DNA of 57,706 nucleotides, taken from Nocardia beijingensis NBRC 16342. GTDB taxonomy: Bacteria; Actinomycetota; Actinomycetes; Mycobacteriales; Mycobacteriaceae. How positions within the stretch are numbered: position 1 is the first letter of the stretch; each line of letters begins with the position of its first letter. Shown here one piece after another: positions 15,684-25,107 of the stretch. The notes below the pieces were generated by a model. The model was given only the letters and a program-made list of their open reading frames with translations. It was not told the origin of the DNA and ran no database searches. The stretch covers positions 1-57,706 of the forward strand of contig NZ_BDBC01000033.1 of assembly GCF_001612785.1 (NCBI RefSeq), in the 5' to 3' direction. The translations under genes were made by a program, and so were the position numbers.

Positions 15684-18599
15684 ATGGCGCGTTCACTTCA
15701 GTCGCCCGCCCATCGCCGCGCATCCGGTCGTTCCCAGTGGCCGCTGGAGGCATTGCGCGCGGAACTCACCGAGCGCGTCGACGGCGAAGTTCGATTCGAC
15801 TCCGGCAGCCGCGCGACGTACTCGACGGACGCGTCCAACTACCGGGCCGTTCCTCTGGGGGTGGTCGTGCCGCGCACCCCGGAGGACGCGGCCACGGCGG
15901 TCGCGGTCTGTCATGCGCACGACGTGCCGGTGGTCTCGCGTGGTGGCGGCACCAGCTTGGCCGGTCAGTGTTGCAACGCGGCGGTCGTCATGGACTGGAG
16001 CAAGTACTGCACGCGGGTGGTGTCGGTGGATCGCGCCGCCGCCACCGCCGTGGTCGAGCCCGGCATCGCGCTCGACCGGCTCAACCGCGAGCTGGCGTCC
16101 ACGGGCCTGATGGTCGGCCCCAAGCCGTCCACCCATGTCAGCTGCACGATCGGCGGCATGGTCGGCAACAACTCCTGCGGCTCCACCGCGCAGGCCTACG
16201 GCAAGACCGCCGACGCGGTGCGGCGGTTGGAGATCCTCACCTACGACGGGCTGCGCACATGGGTCGGCCCCGGCGGGATCGTGGAGACCGACGACGAGCG
16301 CGGACGTGAACTCGTCGAGCGGCTGCGCGCGATCCGGGACCGTTACGCCGATGACATCCGCGCGACCTTTCCCGACATTCCACGGCGGGTATCGGGCTAC
16401 AACCTGGATGCTCTGCTGCCGGAGAACGATTTCGACATCGCCAAGCTACTGGTCGGCAGCGAGTCCACGTTGGTGACCGTGCTGCGGGTGGAGATCGGGC
16501 TGGTGCCCCGCCCGCGGGCCGTGGCGCTGGCGGTGCTCGGATTCGACGACATCTACACCGCCGCCGACGCCGTGCCGCTGATCCTGCCGCACCACCCCGC
16601 GGCGCTCGAGGGCATCGACCACCGGCTGGTCCAACTCGAGCACAGCAGGCATCTGGCCGAACGCGCGATCCAGCAGCTACCCGACGGAAGGGCCTGGCTG
16701 ATGGTGCAGTTCGACTCCGACGACCAGCACGACGCCGACCGGAAGGCGCGGGTGATGTTCGAAGACGTGTGCGCGCGCACCGGCGCGAGCCACACCATGC
16801 TGGACGACCCGAAGCGAGAAGCCGAACTCTGGGCCGCCCGCGAAGCGGGACTCGGCGCCACTGCGTATCCCCCCGACGGACCCGAGACGCACGAAGGCTG
16901 GGAGGACGCCGCCGTCCCGCCCGACCGACTCGGTGATTATCTCCGCGACTTCGAGCGCCTGCTGACCCGTTTCGGCTACGAATCCAGCTCGCTGTACGGG
17001 CATTTCGGGCACGGCTGCGTGCACACGCGCATTCCGTTCGATTTGCGGACGGCCGAAGGGATCGCAAAATATCGCGCGTTCGCGCAGGACAGCGCCCGGC
17101 TAGTGGTCCGCTACGGCGGATCGCTGTCCGGTGAACACGGCGACGGCCAATCCCGAGGCGAGTTGCTGCCGATCATGTTCGGCGAGACGATAGTCGGCGC
17201 CTTCCGCGAGGTGAAATCGCTCTTCGACCCACGAAATCGCATGAATCCGGGCAAAGTGATCGATCCACGTCCGCTCGACCACGATTTACGGCAGGGCGCC
17301 TCCTACCGGCCGTGGGAGCCGGCGACGCACTTCGCCTTTCCGGACGACGACCATCGTTTCAGCGCGGCCGCCGCCCGCTGCGTCGGGGTCGGCAAGTGCC
17401 GCGGCGACAGCGGTGGCGTGATGTGTCCCAGTTACCGGGCGACGCGGGAAGAGGAACACTCGACCCGCGGCCGGGCGCGGGTGCTGTTCGAGATGCTCAA
17501 CGGCGAGGTGATCACCGACAGATGGCGCTCGACGGAGGTCCGCGACGCCCTCGATCTGTGCCTGGCCTGCAAAGGGTGTCGCAGCGAGTGCCCGGTGGAC
17601 GTGGACATGGCCACTTACAAGGCCGAATTCCTCTCCCACCACTACCGGCGGCGGCTGCGGCCGATGGCGCACTACTCGATGGGCTGGATACCCCTGTGGG
17701 CTCGGTTGGCGACGAGTGCCGCGCCCCTGGCCAACGCGGTGACGCACACGCCGGGACTGCGGAGGCTCGTCGCCCGCGCGGGTGGCGTCGATCCGCGCCG
17801 CGAGCTGCCCCGGTTCGCTTCCGCGCGGTTCACCGAGACCTTCACTTCCACCGCTGGACCCGACGACGACTCCCGCCCGAAGGTGCTGCTGTGGCCGGAC
17901 ACCTTCACCAACAATTTCGAACCCGCCATCGCGCACGCGGCCGTCACCGTGCTGGAAGCGGCGGGGTTGCGCGTCGAGGTGCCGCCGCGCACCGTGTGCT
18001 GCGGACTCACCTGGATCTCCACCGGGCAACTGCCCACCGCCGAGCGCGTGCTGCGCCGCACCCTGCGCACACTGGAGCCGCAGTTGCGTGCGGGAACGCC
18101 CGTCGTGGTGCTCGAACCGAGCTGCGCCGCCGTCTTCCGGGCGGATCTGCCCGAACTCCTGCACGGCGACGAGGACGCGCACCGGCTCGCCGGACAGACG
18201 CGCACGCTCGCCGAAGTGCTCGCCGAACGGGCGCCCGACTGGCGCCCGCCCACCGTCGACGGCAGCGCCTTGGTGCAGCCGCATTGCCACCACCACGCCA
18301 TCCTGCGCTTCGACCGCGACCGTGAATTGCTGGGCGCCACCGGCGCCGACGTGGACGTGCTCGATGCCGGTTGTTGCGGCTTGGCAGGCAATTTCGGGTT
18401 CGAACGCGGGCATTACGACGTTTCGGTGGCGTGTGCCGAGGACGGTCTGCTGCCCGCCATCCGGCAGCGCGCCGCAGGCACCGAAGTCCTCGCCGACGGC
18501 TTCAGTTGCCGCACGCAGATCCGCCATCTCGCCCCGGACGCGCGGCCACGGCACTCGGCCGAGCTGCTCGCCGATGCCATCACCGGTCCGCGCGCATGA
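15684..18599 (+). CDS. FAD-linked / 4Fe-4S oxidoreductase, D-lactate or D-2-hydroxyacid dehydrogenase type
   Basis: A 971-aa fusion of three units: a PCMH FAD-binding domain (about 45-230, with SRGGGTSLAGQ), an FAD-oxidase C-terminal domain (270-520, with GHFGHGCVHTR and SGEHGDGQSRG), and a ferredoxin plus CCG unit. Iron-sulfur cysteines are 566, 572, 581 and the CLACKGCRSECP set 626, 629, 632 and 636. CCG motifs (CCGLTW, CCGLAGNFG) follow. Family members oxidise D-lactate or D-2-hydroxyglutarate-like acids and feed electrons to the respiratory chain. The ATG at 15684 is 9 nt after GAGAGGA. It overlaps the enolase-family gene by 4 bp (ATGA), which points to one pathway for a sugar acid or hydroxy acid. 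Confidence 0.9.
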   Translation: MARSLQSPAHRRASGRSQWPLEALRAELTERVDGEVRFDSGSRATYSTDASNYRAVPLGVVVPRTPEDAATAVAVCHAHDVPVVSRGGGTSLAGQCCNAAVVMDWSKYCTRVVSVDRAAATAVVEPGIALDRLNRELASTGLMVGPKPSTHVSCTIGGMVGNNSCGSTAQAYGKTADAVRRLEILTYDGLRTWVGPGGIVETDDERGRELVERLRAIRDRYADDIRATFPDIPRRVSGYNLDALLPENDFDIAKLLVGSESTLVTVLRVEIGLVPRPRAVALAVLGFDDIYTAADAVPLILPHHPAALEGIDHRLVQLEHSRHLAERAIQQLPDGRAWLMVQFDSDDQHDADRKARVMFEDVCARTGASHTMLDDPKREAELWAAREAGLGATAYPPDGPETHEGWEDAAVPPDRLGDYLRDFERLLTRFGYESSSLYGHFGHGCVHTRIPFDLRTAEGIAKYRAFAQDSARLVVRYGGSLSGEHGDGQSRGELLPIMFGETIVGAFREVKSLFDPRNRMNPGKVIDPRPLDHDLRQGASYRPWEPATHFAFPDDDHRFSAAAARCVGVGKCRGDSGGVMCPSYRATREEEHSTRGRARVLFEMLNGEVITDRWRSTEVRDALDLCLACKGCRSECPVDVDMATYKAEFLSHHYRRRLRPMAHYSMGWIPLWARLATSAAPLANAVTHTPGLRRLVARAGGVDPRRELPRFASARFTETFTSTAGPDDDSRPKVLLWPDTFTNNFEPAIAHAAVTVLEAAGLRVEVPPRTVCCGLTWISTGQLPTAERVLRRTLRTLEPQLRAGTPVVVLEPSCAAVFRADLPELLHGDEDAHRLAGQTRTLAEVLAERAPDWRPPTVDGSALVQPHCHHHAILRFDRDRELLGATGADVDVLDAGCCGLAGNFGFERGHYDVSVACAEDGLLPAIRQRAAGTEVLADGFSCRTQIRHLAPDARPRHSAELLADAITGPRA

Positions 18600-19705
18600 T
18601 CGCAGGGCCCCCGCGCATCGACGAGCCGGTGCAGGTCGGCGTCTACCGTTTTCCCACCGCCGAGCCCGAGTCCGACGGTACCTTGACCTGGGATGCCACC
18701 ACGGCGATCACGGTCGAGATCTCCGCGGGCGGCGAACGCGGCCTCGGCTGGACCTACAGCAGCCCAGCGACCGCCACAGTCGTCACCCACGATCTGGCGC
18801 CGATCCTGGACGGGCGCTCACCGTTCGACATCCCCGCCTGCCGCACAGCCCTGCACCGCACGTGCCGCAATATCGGCACCACTTCCGTGGTCGCTCACGC
18901 GCTCAGCGCGGTCGACATCGCGCTGTGGGATCTGAAAGCCAAGCTGCTGTCCGCGCCACTGGCGACGCTCTTCGGCGCCGCGCGGCCCGCGACCCCGGTG
19001 TACGGTTCCGGCGGCTTCACCAACCTCACCGACACCGCGCTCGCCGACCAGATCGCGGACTGGCTAACGGCGGGATGCCGGTTGGTGAAGATCAAGATCG
19101 GTCAGGACCGGGGCGCAGCGATAGACCGCGATCTCGAGCGGGTGGCGCAGGCCCTGGGCCTGCTCGGCGGTCTCGGTCGCCTCATGGTCGACGCCAACGG
19201 CGGATATCCGGCCGGGTCGGCCCGCCGGGTCGGCGCGGAGCTGGACCGGCTCGGCGTCGTCTGGTTCGAAGAGCCGGTCACCAGCGACGACGTTTGCGGG
19301 CTACAGGTGGTGCGCGATGCGCTGCGCGCCGATGTGGCCGCCGGTGAATACGTCTACAACCGCTACGACGCCGCGAAACTCGTCGGTGCCGTGGATTGCC
19401 TGCAACTGGACGTCACCCGCTGCGGCGGCTACAGCGGATTCCTCGAATGCGCCGCTCTCGCCGCCGCGCACGCCTTGGACGTCTCCGCGCACTGCGCTCC
19501 GGCACTGCACGCCCCGGTCACCGCGGCGGTGCCGAACCTGCGACATCTCGAATGGTTCATCGATCACGCCCGCCTGGAACCGCTTCTGGTCCACGGCGTG
19601 CCGCACGTCGTGGACGGTCACCTGCCGCCGTGCGCCACCCGGATCGGGCACGGTATGTCGCTGGCCGAATCCGCCGTGCCCTACCGGGTCTCAGTGCCTG
19701 CGTAG
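18596..19705 (+). CDS. enolase-superfamily (mandelate racemase / muconate lactonizing) enzyme
   Basis: A 369-aa enzyme that should abstract a proton alpha to a carboxylate, with Mg2+. The KxK pair is Lys165/Lys167 (VKIKIG); metal ligands are Asp199 (VDANGG), Glu225 (FEEPV) and Glu251 (AAGEY); His299 (SAHCAP) may be the second base. That is the pattern of sugar-acid dehydratases and racemases, but the substrate cannot be read. Its start overlaps the upstream stop (ATGA), so it is coupled to the FAD/Fe-S oxidoreductase. Its last 15 bp overlap the end of the convergent SDR gene. Confidence 0.88.
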   Translation: MIAGPPRIDEPVQVGVYRFPTAEPESDGTLTWDATTAITVEISAGGERGLGWTYSSPATATVVTHDLAPILDGRSPFDIPACRTALHRTCRNIGTTSVVAHALSAVDIALWDLKAKLLSAPLATLFGAARPATPVYGSGGFTNLTDTALADQIADWLTAGCRLVKIKIGQDRGAAIDRDLERVAQALGLLGGLGRLMVDANGGYPAGSARRVGAELDRLGVVWFEEPVTSDDVCGLQVVRDALRADVAAGEYVYNRYDAAKLVGAVDCLQLDVTRCGGYSGFLECAALAAAHALDVSAHCAPALHAPVTAAVPNLRHLEWFIDHARLEPLLVHGVPHVVDGHLPPCATRIGHGMSLAESAVPYRVSVPA

Positions 19706-20659
19706 CCGGTCGGCGATCGACTCGGCGCGTTCGGCCAGCCAGGTCTGCGGACTGCGCCAGTGGGCGCGCTCATCGAACCGGCCGTGCGCGCCGAAATCGG
19801 CTCCGCCCGCACGGTCGACCGGATGCCACAGGTTGTCCGGCCGCTCGGTTTCCTCGGTGTCGGTCTGCTGCGAGGAGTAGCCGGTGCGGGCGAGATACCG
19901 GTCGAGCACGGCGGGCGCCATCCGCTGTGCCAGCACCGTACCGACCGTGCTCGCGCCGACCCAGTACTGCTTGCGCCGTGGATGGGCCGCGGCGAAGGCG
20001 ATCGCGTCCGCGACCACTTCGGGCTGGTAGATCGGGGGCACCGGCTGCGGGCGCTTGGGCAGCCTCGATCGCACCCAGGAGAATTGCGGGGTGTTCACCG
20101 CGGGGGCTTGCACGATCGTGATGTGGACGTTGCTGCGCTCGTGCAGCAGCTCGACGCGCACCGCTTCGACGAACCCGTCGACTGCGTGCTTGGCCCCGCA
20201 GTAGGCGGACTGCAGCGGAATCGCCCGCTCCCCCAACGCCGAGCCCACCTGAACGATCGCGCCTCGATCCCGCGGGCGCATGCGGGCCAGCGCCGCCATC
20301 GTGCCGTGCACCGACCCTAGATACGTCACCTCGGTGACGCGGCGGAACTCCTGCGGCGCGATTCGGGTGAACGGAGCGAACACCGAGGTGAACGCCGAGT
20401 TCACCCAGACGTCTATGGGGCCGAATTCGGCCTCGGCGCGGTCTGCCGCAGCGTGCACCGCGTCGAAGTCGGCCACGTCCGTACTGATCGGCAACGCCCG
20501 TCCACCTGCGGCGCGCACGTCCTGCGCGGCGGCCGCCAATCCGGCGCGCCCGCGAGCGAGCAAGGCGATCGACGCGCCGTCGGCGGCGAAACGACGCGCG
20601 GCCGCCCGGCCGATCCCGCCGCTCGCTCCGGTGATCACCACAGTTTGCGAACCTGTCAC
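19691..20659 (-). CDS. short-chain dehydrogenase/reductase
   Basis: A 322-aa SDR with an N-terminal Rossmann domain: TGASGGIG (10-17) for the nucleotide, catalytic Ser140, Tyr153 and Lys157 (YCGAK). The usual NNAG is changed to NSAF (87-90). A C-terminal tail of about 70 residues goes beyond the classical 250 aa. Cofactor and substrate are unknown. The GTG at 20659 is chosen because GGAG lies 5 nt upstream; it overlaps the stop of the GH15 gene (GTGA), so the two are coupled. The 3' end overlaps the convergent enolase-family gene by 15 bp. Confidence 0.9.
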   Translation of the reverse strand: MTGSQTVVITGASGGIGRAAARRFAADGASIALLARGRAGLAAAAQDVRAAGGRALPISTDVADFDAVHAAADRAEAEFGPIDVWVNSAFTSVFAPFTRIAPQEFRRVTEVTYLGSVHGTMAALARMRPRDRGAIVQVGSALGERAIPLQSAYCGAKHAVDGFVEAVRVELLHERSNVHITIVQAPAVNTPQFSWVRSRLPKRPQPVPPIYQPEVVADAIAFAAAHPRRKQYWVGASTVGTVLAQRMAPAVLDRYLARTGYSSQQTDTEETERPDNLWHPVDRAGGADFGAHGRFDERAHWRSPQTWLAERAESIADRLRRH

Positions 20660-22452
20660 CGACACTCCTTTCCCTGCGTCGCGAGCACCGGGCCCCCGCG
20701 ATCGCATCCGTCCTCGATCGACGCCAGCCGAACCGCCGATTCCAACAACATCGCGTGCACGAACGCCTGCGGGAGGTTCCCGCGTAGCTGGCGTTGCCGC
20801 ACATCGAATTCCTCGGCGAACAGTCCCGGCGTACCGCATGCCGCCCGGTTGCGCTCGAAGAACCGCAGCGCCGTCACCGGCCGCCGGAGTTGCGCCGCGG
20901 CCATGGCCATCGTGAACCCGCACAGCAGGAAGGCGCCCTCCGCCGTCTCCAGCGGCCGCTGATCGTGCCGGAAGCGGTAGACGTAGCAGTCGTCGCACAG
21001 CTCCTCTTCCACCGCACGGAACGTTGCCGCGTAGCGCGGATCGTCCGGTGGGACGGCGCCGCGCAGCATCGGCAACAACAACGCCGCGTCCACACCCGGA
21101 TGCACCGGGCTTCGCTGCCACCGGCCGCAGGCGTGCAACCCGCTGCGCGAGGCCCGCGTGACCAGGAGGTCGGCCAACGCGGTACAGGTCGTGACGTCGG
21201 CCCCGGTGGCGGCGCAGGAAGCCACCGCGCGCAGCCCGGCGGCGCAGGTCAGCCGGGAATGGGTCCACAGCTGCTCGTCGAGTTCCCAGATCCCGGCGTC
21301 CGGCCAGTCATGGCGCTCCGCGATCGCCGCGACCGCCACCTCGACCGCGCGGCGGTGCTTCTCGGCCAGCCGATCGTGGCGGCCCGCCGCGGCGAACAGC
21401 AGCAACGCCTCACCGAAGACGTCCAGTTGGAATTGCGCGCGTACCCGGTTGCCCGTCAGCGGCGGAGCCCCGGGATATCCAGGGAGCTTCAGCTTCCGCG
21501 GCGTCGGCACCGCGCCTCCGTGCACGGTGTACGCGGGAGCCAGATCGGGCCCGTCGGCGTGCAGGCGTTCGGCGACGAAATTCACCGCGTCATCGAGCAG
21601 ACGGTGGGGTCCAGCGGCGGCGACAGCCTGACCGGCCATGCACTGATCGCGGATCCACACGTACCGGTAGTCATAGTTCTCCCCCTTGTCGGCGCGTTCG
21701 GGCAGGCTCGTCGTCGCGGCGGCGACCATGCCGCCGGTGTCCGCGGTCAATCCGCGCAACACGGCGTAGGCGTGGCCCGCGTCGCGCGGGGCGACGGTGT
21801 GCGGCAGATCCGGTACCTGACGCCGCCACGCCGAGTGCGTATCCGCCCAGAGGATTTCCGCGTCCGGCGCGGCGCCGGGGAGGGCGGTATCGGACAGTTC
21901 CAGGACGAGGTCGTGGTGATTCCCGGCCCGAACCCGAACCCGTTCGGTCCAGCACAGCCCGTCCGCGTCGTCCGCGACCACGGCGGACCCGGCGCCGGTC
22001 CACCGCAACCGAACCGACCCGAGGCGCGCGTGCCAGATGCCACCGGCGTCGCGGTGCGGTGACCCGGCGCCGGGCCGCGCGGCTGGTCGCAGGACGACCT
22101 CGACCTCGGCGTCACCATGCACCGCGACGACACGGCGCAACAACACCGCCCGATGCGCCTGACCGGGAAAAGCCAGCGCCTCCCTGCACTCGATCACCGC
22201 CGATCCCGCGATCCACCGCGAGCGCCAGATCAGGGTGCCCGTCTCGTAATAGCCGCCCCACACGAACAGCCCGGTCGGCGTCACCGCGTAGACACCACGG
22301 CCACCCAGCAGCGACTGGAACAGCGCGGGTCCGTCCCAGCCGGGCACGCACATCCACGAGATATCGCCACGCGGCCCGACGAGCGCGCCACGCAGGCCAT
22401 CGGCGAGCAACGCGTATTCCCGCAGCACATGGGGCAAGCCATCCCCGATCAC
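20656..22452 (-). CDS. glycoside hydrolase family 15 (glucoamylase / trehalase-like)
   Basis: A 598-aa GH15 protein. It has the N-terminal beta-sandwich that opens with EYALLADG and WMCVPGWDGPALFQSLLGG, then the (alpha/alpha)6 catalytic domain. The two catalytic glutamates correspond to Glu390 (GIWEL) and Glu547 or 548 (LFAEEFD); YRYVWIRDQ is the substrate-site strand. Actinobacterial members act on trehalose or alpha-glucans inside the cell, and no signal peptide is visible. The frame is open to 22920, but the first 150 residues of that longer version look non-coding. The GTG at 22452 places EYALL at residue 12, as in relatives. It overlaps the SDR gene by 4 bp. Confidence 0.85.
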   Translation of the reverse strand: MIGDGLPHVLREYALLADGLRGALVGPRGDISWMCVPGWDGPALFQSLLGGRGVYAVTPTGLFVWGGYYETGTLIWRSRWIAGSAVIECREALAFPGQAHRAVLLRRVVAVHGDAEVEVVLRPAARPGAGSPHRDAGGIWHARLGSVRLRWTGAGSAVVADDADGLCWTERVRVRAGNHHDLVLELSDTALPGAAPDAEILWADTHSAWRRQVPDLPHTVAPRDAGHAYAVLRGLTADTGGMVAAATTSLPERADKGENYDYRYVWIRDQCMAGQAVAAAGPHRLLDDAVNFVAERLHADGPDLAPAYTVHGGAVPTPRKLKLPGYPGAPPLTGNRVRAQFQLDVFGEALLLFAAAGRHDRLAEKHRRAVEVAVAAIAERHDWPDAGIWELDEQLWTHSRLTCAAGLRAVASCAATGADVTTCTALADLLVTRASRSGLHACGRWQRSPVHPGVDAALLLPMLRGAVPPDDPRYAATFRAVEEELCDDCYVYRFRHDQRPLETAEGAFLLCGFTMAMAAAQLRRPVTALRFFERNRAACGTPGLFAEEFDVRQRQLRGNLPQAFVHAMLLESAVRLASIEDGCDRGGPVLATQGKECR

Positions 22453-22955
22453 ACTCGCCGAATACCACCGGGAGTGCCCGATAATCGCCCACTCGCGCCG
22501 GGGTGGGTCACCGCGCTCGCTTTCGGCGATGGCTCCGGCCTGGCGCGCGAGTCTCGTCCAGCCTGCCGCGGGCGAGCAGGCGGCGGGGGCCGGATGCGTG
22601 CGCCCATGCAGTCGGCTCGATCCCGACCCGGTCGGCGCATGGAGTACCGAAAGCGTTGCGTCCGAGACTCTTTCATTCCATCCCGGGCAGGTCGGTCGCG
22701 GGCGAACTTCTTCGAAGTACGGGCTGAAGGTACGCCCCGCCGTTCGGGCTGTTCCGGCGGACACCGATACGGCCGGTCTCTCAGTCGCCTGGGGGTCGCG
22801 ACCATCCGACCTGCCCACTGGGTTGATCGCTGGCCCCACCATCGCGCGCTGTCGGCCGGGACGCGCCCGGCCCGCCGCCCCAGTGTTGACGGGCGGGTCG
22901 GGGCGCCGACATTTGTCCAAGACCGGCCGCGTGCAGTCGTCGTATCGTCCCGCTC
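22453..22955. other. divergent intergenic region
   Basis: 503 bp between the GH15 start and the alpha/beta hydrolase start. The leftward GH15 frame stays open through most of it but has poor codon character and no ribosome site. Near the right edge is the -10 box at 22943-22948. Nothing else is supported. Confidence 0.45.
22943..22948 (+). promoter_or_regulatory. -10 box for a leaderless alpha/beta hydrolase mRNA
   Basis: TATCGT lies 7 nt before the ATG at 22956, with no ribosome site between. This spacing places the transcription start at the start codon. Confidence 0.45.
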
Positions 22956-23792
22956 ATGGGTGATTACGACGTCGAGCAGTCGCACGGAATGCACGTGGTC
23001 CACGACGGACCGCGGCACGCGGCGCCGCTGTTGCTCGTGCACGGATCGGGCGCATCCGGTGCCTTTTGGGGCCCGGTGGCCCGGGCACTCGCCGCCCACC
23101 ACCACGTCATCCGGATGGACCTTCCCGGGTGCGGCCAGTCCCCGCCCGCGTCGTCCTACGACGTGCCCGCGCAGGCCGCCCGCTTGGCCGCGCTCCTCGA
23201 CGACCTCGGGCTGCGGCGCGTCCCCGTGGCCGGACACTCCAGCGGCGGCTTCGTCGCCACCGCGCTCGCCGAACAACGCCCCGATCTGGTGGGGTCGATC
23301 GCGCTGCTCAGCACCGCGCCCGCTCTGGACGCGCTCCTTCCGCAGCCGATCGTCCTCCGCGCCTTGCTGGCCCCTCCGTTCGGACCGTTGCTGTGGCGGA
23401 GGCGATCGGACGGGATGATCCGCAAAGGGATCAGCGCGACGACCGCTCGCCCGGTGGACATTCCGGAGGACATGGTCGCCGACCTGAAGAACATGCCTTA
23501 CTCCGCGTTCCGGGAAGTGTTGCGCCGCAACAGCGCGTACGTTACCGAGCGGAACGTGCCCGAACGTCTGGCCGCTCTCGATGTCCCCGTGCTGGTGATC
23601 TTCGGCGACGCCGACCCGCGCTACGAGCCGTCGTGCGCGCATCGGTACCAGGCGGTGGCGGGCGCTCGGGTCGAGATGCTGCCCGGCGTCGGTCATCTAC
23701 CCATGCTCGAAGCGCCCGAGACGACCAGCGAACTCCTGCTGGGCTTCACGGCGGCCGATGCGGGCACTCCTCCGATGACGCCGACGGCATAG
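22956..23792 (+). CDS. alpha/beta hydrolase
   Basis: A 278-aa cytoplasmic alpha/beta-fold hydrolase. Catalytic triad: Ser95 in GHSSGG, Asp218 in FGDAD and His247 in GVGHLP; the oxyanion-hole region is LLVHGSGASG. A cap domain spans about 125-195. It belongs with esterases, lactonases and C-C hydrolases, and no substrate can be assigned. It appears leaderless (see the -10 box) and is followed after 9 bp by an AraC-type regulator. Confidence 0.88.
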   Translation: MGDYDVEQSHGMHVVHDGPRHAAPLLLVHGSGASGAFWGPVARALAAHHHVIRMDLPGCGQSPPASSYDVPAQAARLAALLDDLGLRRVPVAGHSSGGFVATALAEQRPDLVGSIALLSTAPALDALLPQPIVLRALLAPPFGPLLWRRRSDGMIRKGISATTARPVDIPEDMVADLKNMPYSAFREVLRRNSAYVTERNVPERLAALDVPVLVIFGDADPRYEPSCAHRYQAVAGARVEMLPGVGHLPMLEAPETTSELLLGFTAADAGTPPMTPTA

Positions 23793-23795
23793 GCT
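23790..23795 (+). promoter_or_regulatory. -10 box for a leaderless AraC-regulator mRNA
   Basis: TAGGCT overlaps the stop codon of the hydrolase gene and ends 6 nt before the GTG at 23802, with no ribosome site. It suggests a separate leaderless transcript for the regulator. Confidence 0.4.
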
Positions 23796-23801
23796 GGTCC
23801 C

Positions 23802-24719
23802 GTGCTGTCGGTCAGGTCACCGCACGACTGGACGTGGGCGGACGTGGACGTCGCGGTACCGCGCCCGTCCCATCGGCTACCGGGTGTCAGCATGGCCGGG
23901 TTCCGCCAACGGCTGTCCACGCCCGTGGACATCGCCATGATCGCGCATCCCTCCGTCACCGTGATCGTCGACCTGAGCGAGGCGGGCGGCATCGTCTACG
24001 ACGACCGCGGACACCGGCGGCGCGGCAGCTTCGTCGCCGGACTCCTCCCCGGTCCGCTGCGGACCGGCGGAGCGAGGGGCGAGTGCCTCCAGATCCGGTT
24101 GTCGCCGCCGGCCGCGGCCGCGGCCCTGGGCGGATCGGTCGATCTCACCGGGACCGTCGCATCTCTGGACGAGGTCTGGGGCCGCGACGCCGGGCAGGTC
24201 GAGGACCGGTTGCGCATCGCCACATCCTGGGACGAACGGTTCACCATCGCGGCCGATGCGCTCGGCCGACGGCTGGGCTCGCGTCCACCGATCGATCCGG
24301 AAGTCGCCCACGTCTGGCGGCGCACGGTCATCGGCCGTGGACGGGTGCGGGTCGACCGCATGGCGGACGAGGTCGGCTGGAGCCGCCAGCGCCTGTGGTC
24401 CCGGTTCCGTGCCCAGCTCGGACTCACACCGAAACGCGCCGCGCAGCTGGTGCGTTTCGACCACGCCGCCCATTTGCTCGCGGCGGGACACAGCGCCGCG
24501 AGCGCTGCCGTGCACAGCGGCTACGTCGACCAGTCCCACCTCCACCGCGAGGTCAAGGCGATCGCCGGTGTCACGCCCACGGCGGTGGCCACCGCGCCCT
24601 GGCTCGCGATAGACCACGTGGCGTGGCCTGCCCACACCGCGACCCTGACGCCACCGACGACGGTCCACGGCACTCGCACGTCACCGACTCGGCTACCGAA
24701 ACGACTGCCGAGCCGGTGA
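23802..24719 (+). CDS. AraC-family transcriptional regulator
   Basis: A 305-aa protein. Residues 1-170 form an effector-sensing domain with no clear family match. Residues 185-275 hold the double helix-turn-helix of AraC/XylS proteins; the second HTH contains SAASAAVHSGYVDQSHLHRE followed by GVTPTAVA, the classical GF-DQSHF-type signature. The start is the GTG at 23802, without a ribosome site. Its target is unknown; the hydrolase upstream is the obvious candidate. Confidence 0.88.
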   Translation: MLSVRSPHDWTWADVDVAVPRPSHRLPGVSMAGFRQRLSTPVDIAMIAHPSVTVIVDLSEAGGIVYDDRGHRRRGSFVAGLLPGPLRTGGARGECLQIRLSPPAAAAALGGSVDLTGTVASLDEVWGRDAGQVEDRLRIATSWDERFTIAADALGRRLGSRPPIDPEVAHVWRRTVIGRGRVRVDRMADEVGWSRQRLWSRFRAQLGLTPKRAAQLVRFDHAAHLLAAGHSAASAAVHSGYVDQSHLHREVKAIAGVTPTAVATAPWLAIDHVAWPAHTATLTPPTTVHGTRTSPTRLPKRLPSR

Positions 24720-25107
24720 CCCTGCCCGCGTCTGGCAGCGGAGCGCTACCGCAGACGAGCAGGCGCCGTGGCCACACCGGCGAGCAGGCACGAAGCGCAC
24801 AGCCCGGAGATCCAGCGTCTGATCCGTACGGCAACCGAAGTCGTTCCCTGGTCCACGCCCCGTCCCGAGCACGTCCGGCTCGGCGGAATGAAAGCCTGGC
24901 CGGACCGGCAAGCGACTTCGCCGCAGCGGTCGCGAGGCGGCGCGCGATAACTCCCATCCCGCGCAGGAGCGGGACCTTGGTCCTTCGCCGCTGCCTACCG
25001 GTTGCTCTACTGCCGCCTCGGTGCGGAGGTAGACACTCGTCCAGGTACGCCGCGACGACCTCGGCCCGCCCGACAACGGCCCCTGCACGTGAACCGGAGG
25101 AGCACCC
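24720..25107. other. intergenic region before the universal stress protein
   Basis: 388 bp with no supported gene. It holds the DosR-like box at 24968-24987 and, just before 25108, a strong GGAGGAG ribosome site. Confidence 0.5.
24968..24987 (+). promoter_or_regulatory. DosR-like box upstream of the universal stress protein
   Basis: GGGACCTTGGTCCT at 24971-24984 matches the GGGAC-N4-GTCC core of the DosR/DevR hypoxia box, with symmetric GGACC/GGTCC arms. The outer bases fit less well. DosR controls many universal stress proteins in mycobacteria, which fits the gene 121 bp downstream. Confidence 0.45.

Noticed and set aside
22453..22920. N-terminal extension of the GH15 gene
   Set aside because: The frame is open but codon use is poor, the peptide is Pro/Arg/Gly-rich, and the family N-terminus begins right after the GTG at 22452.
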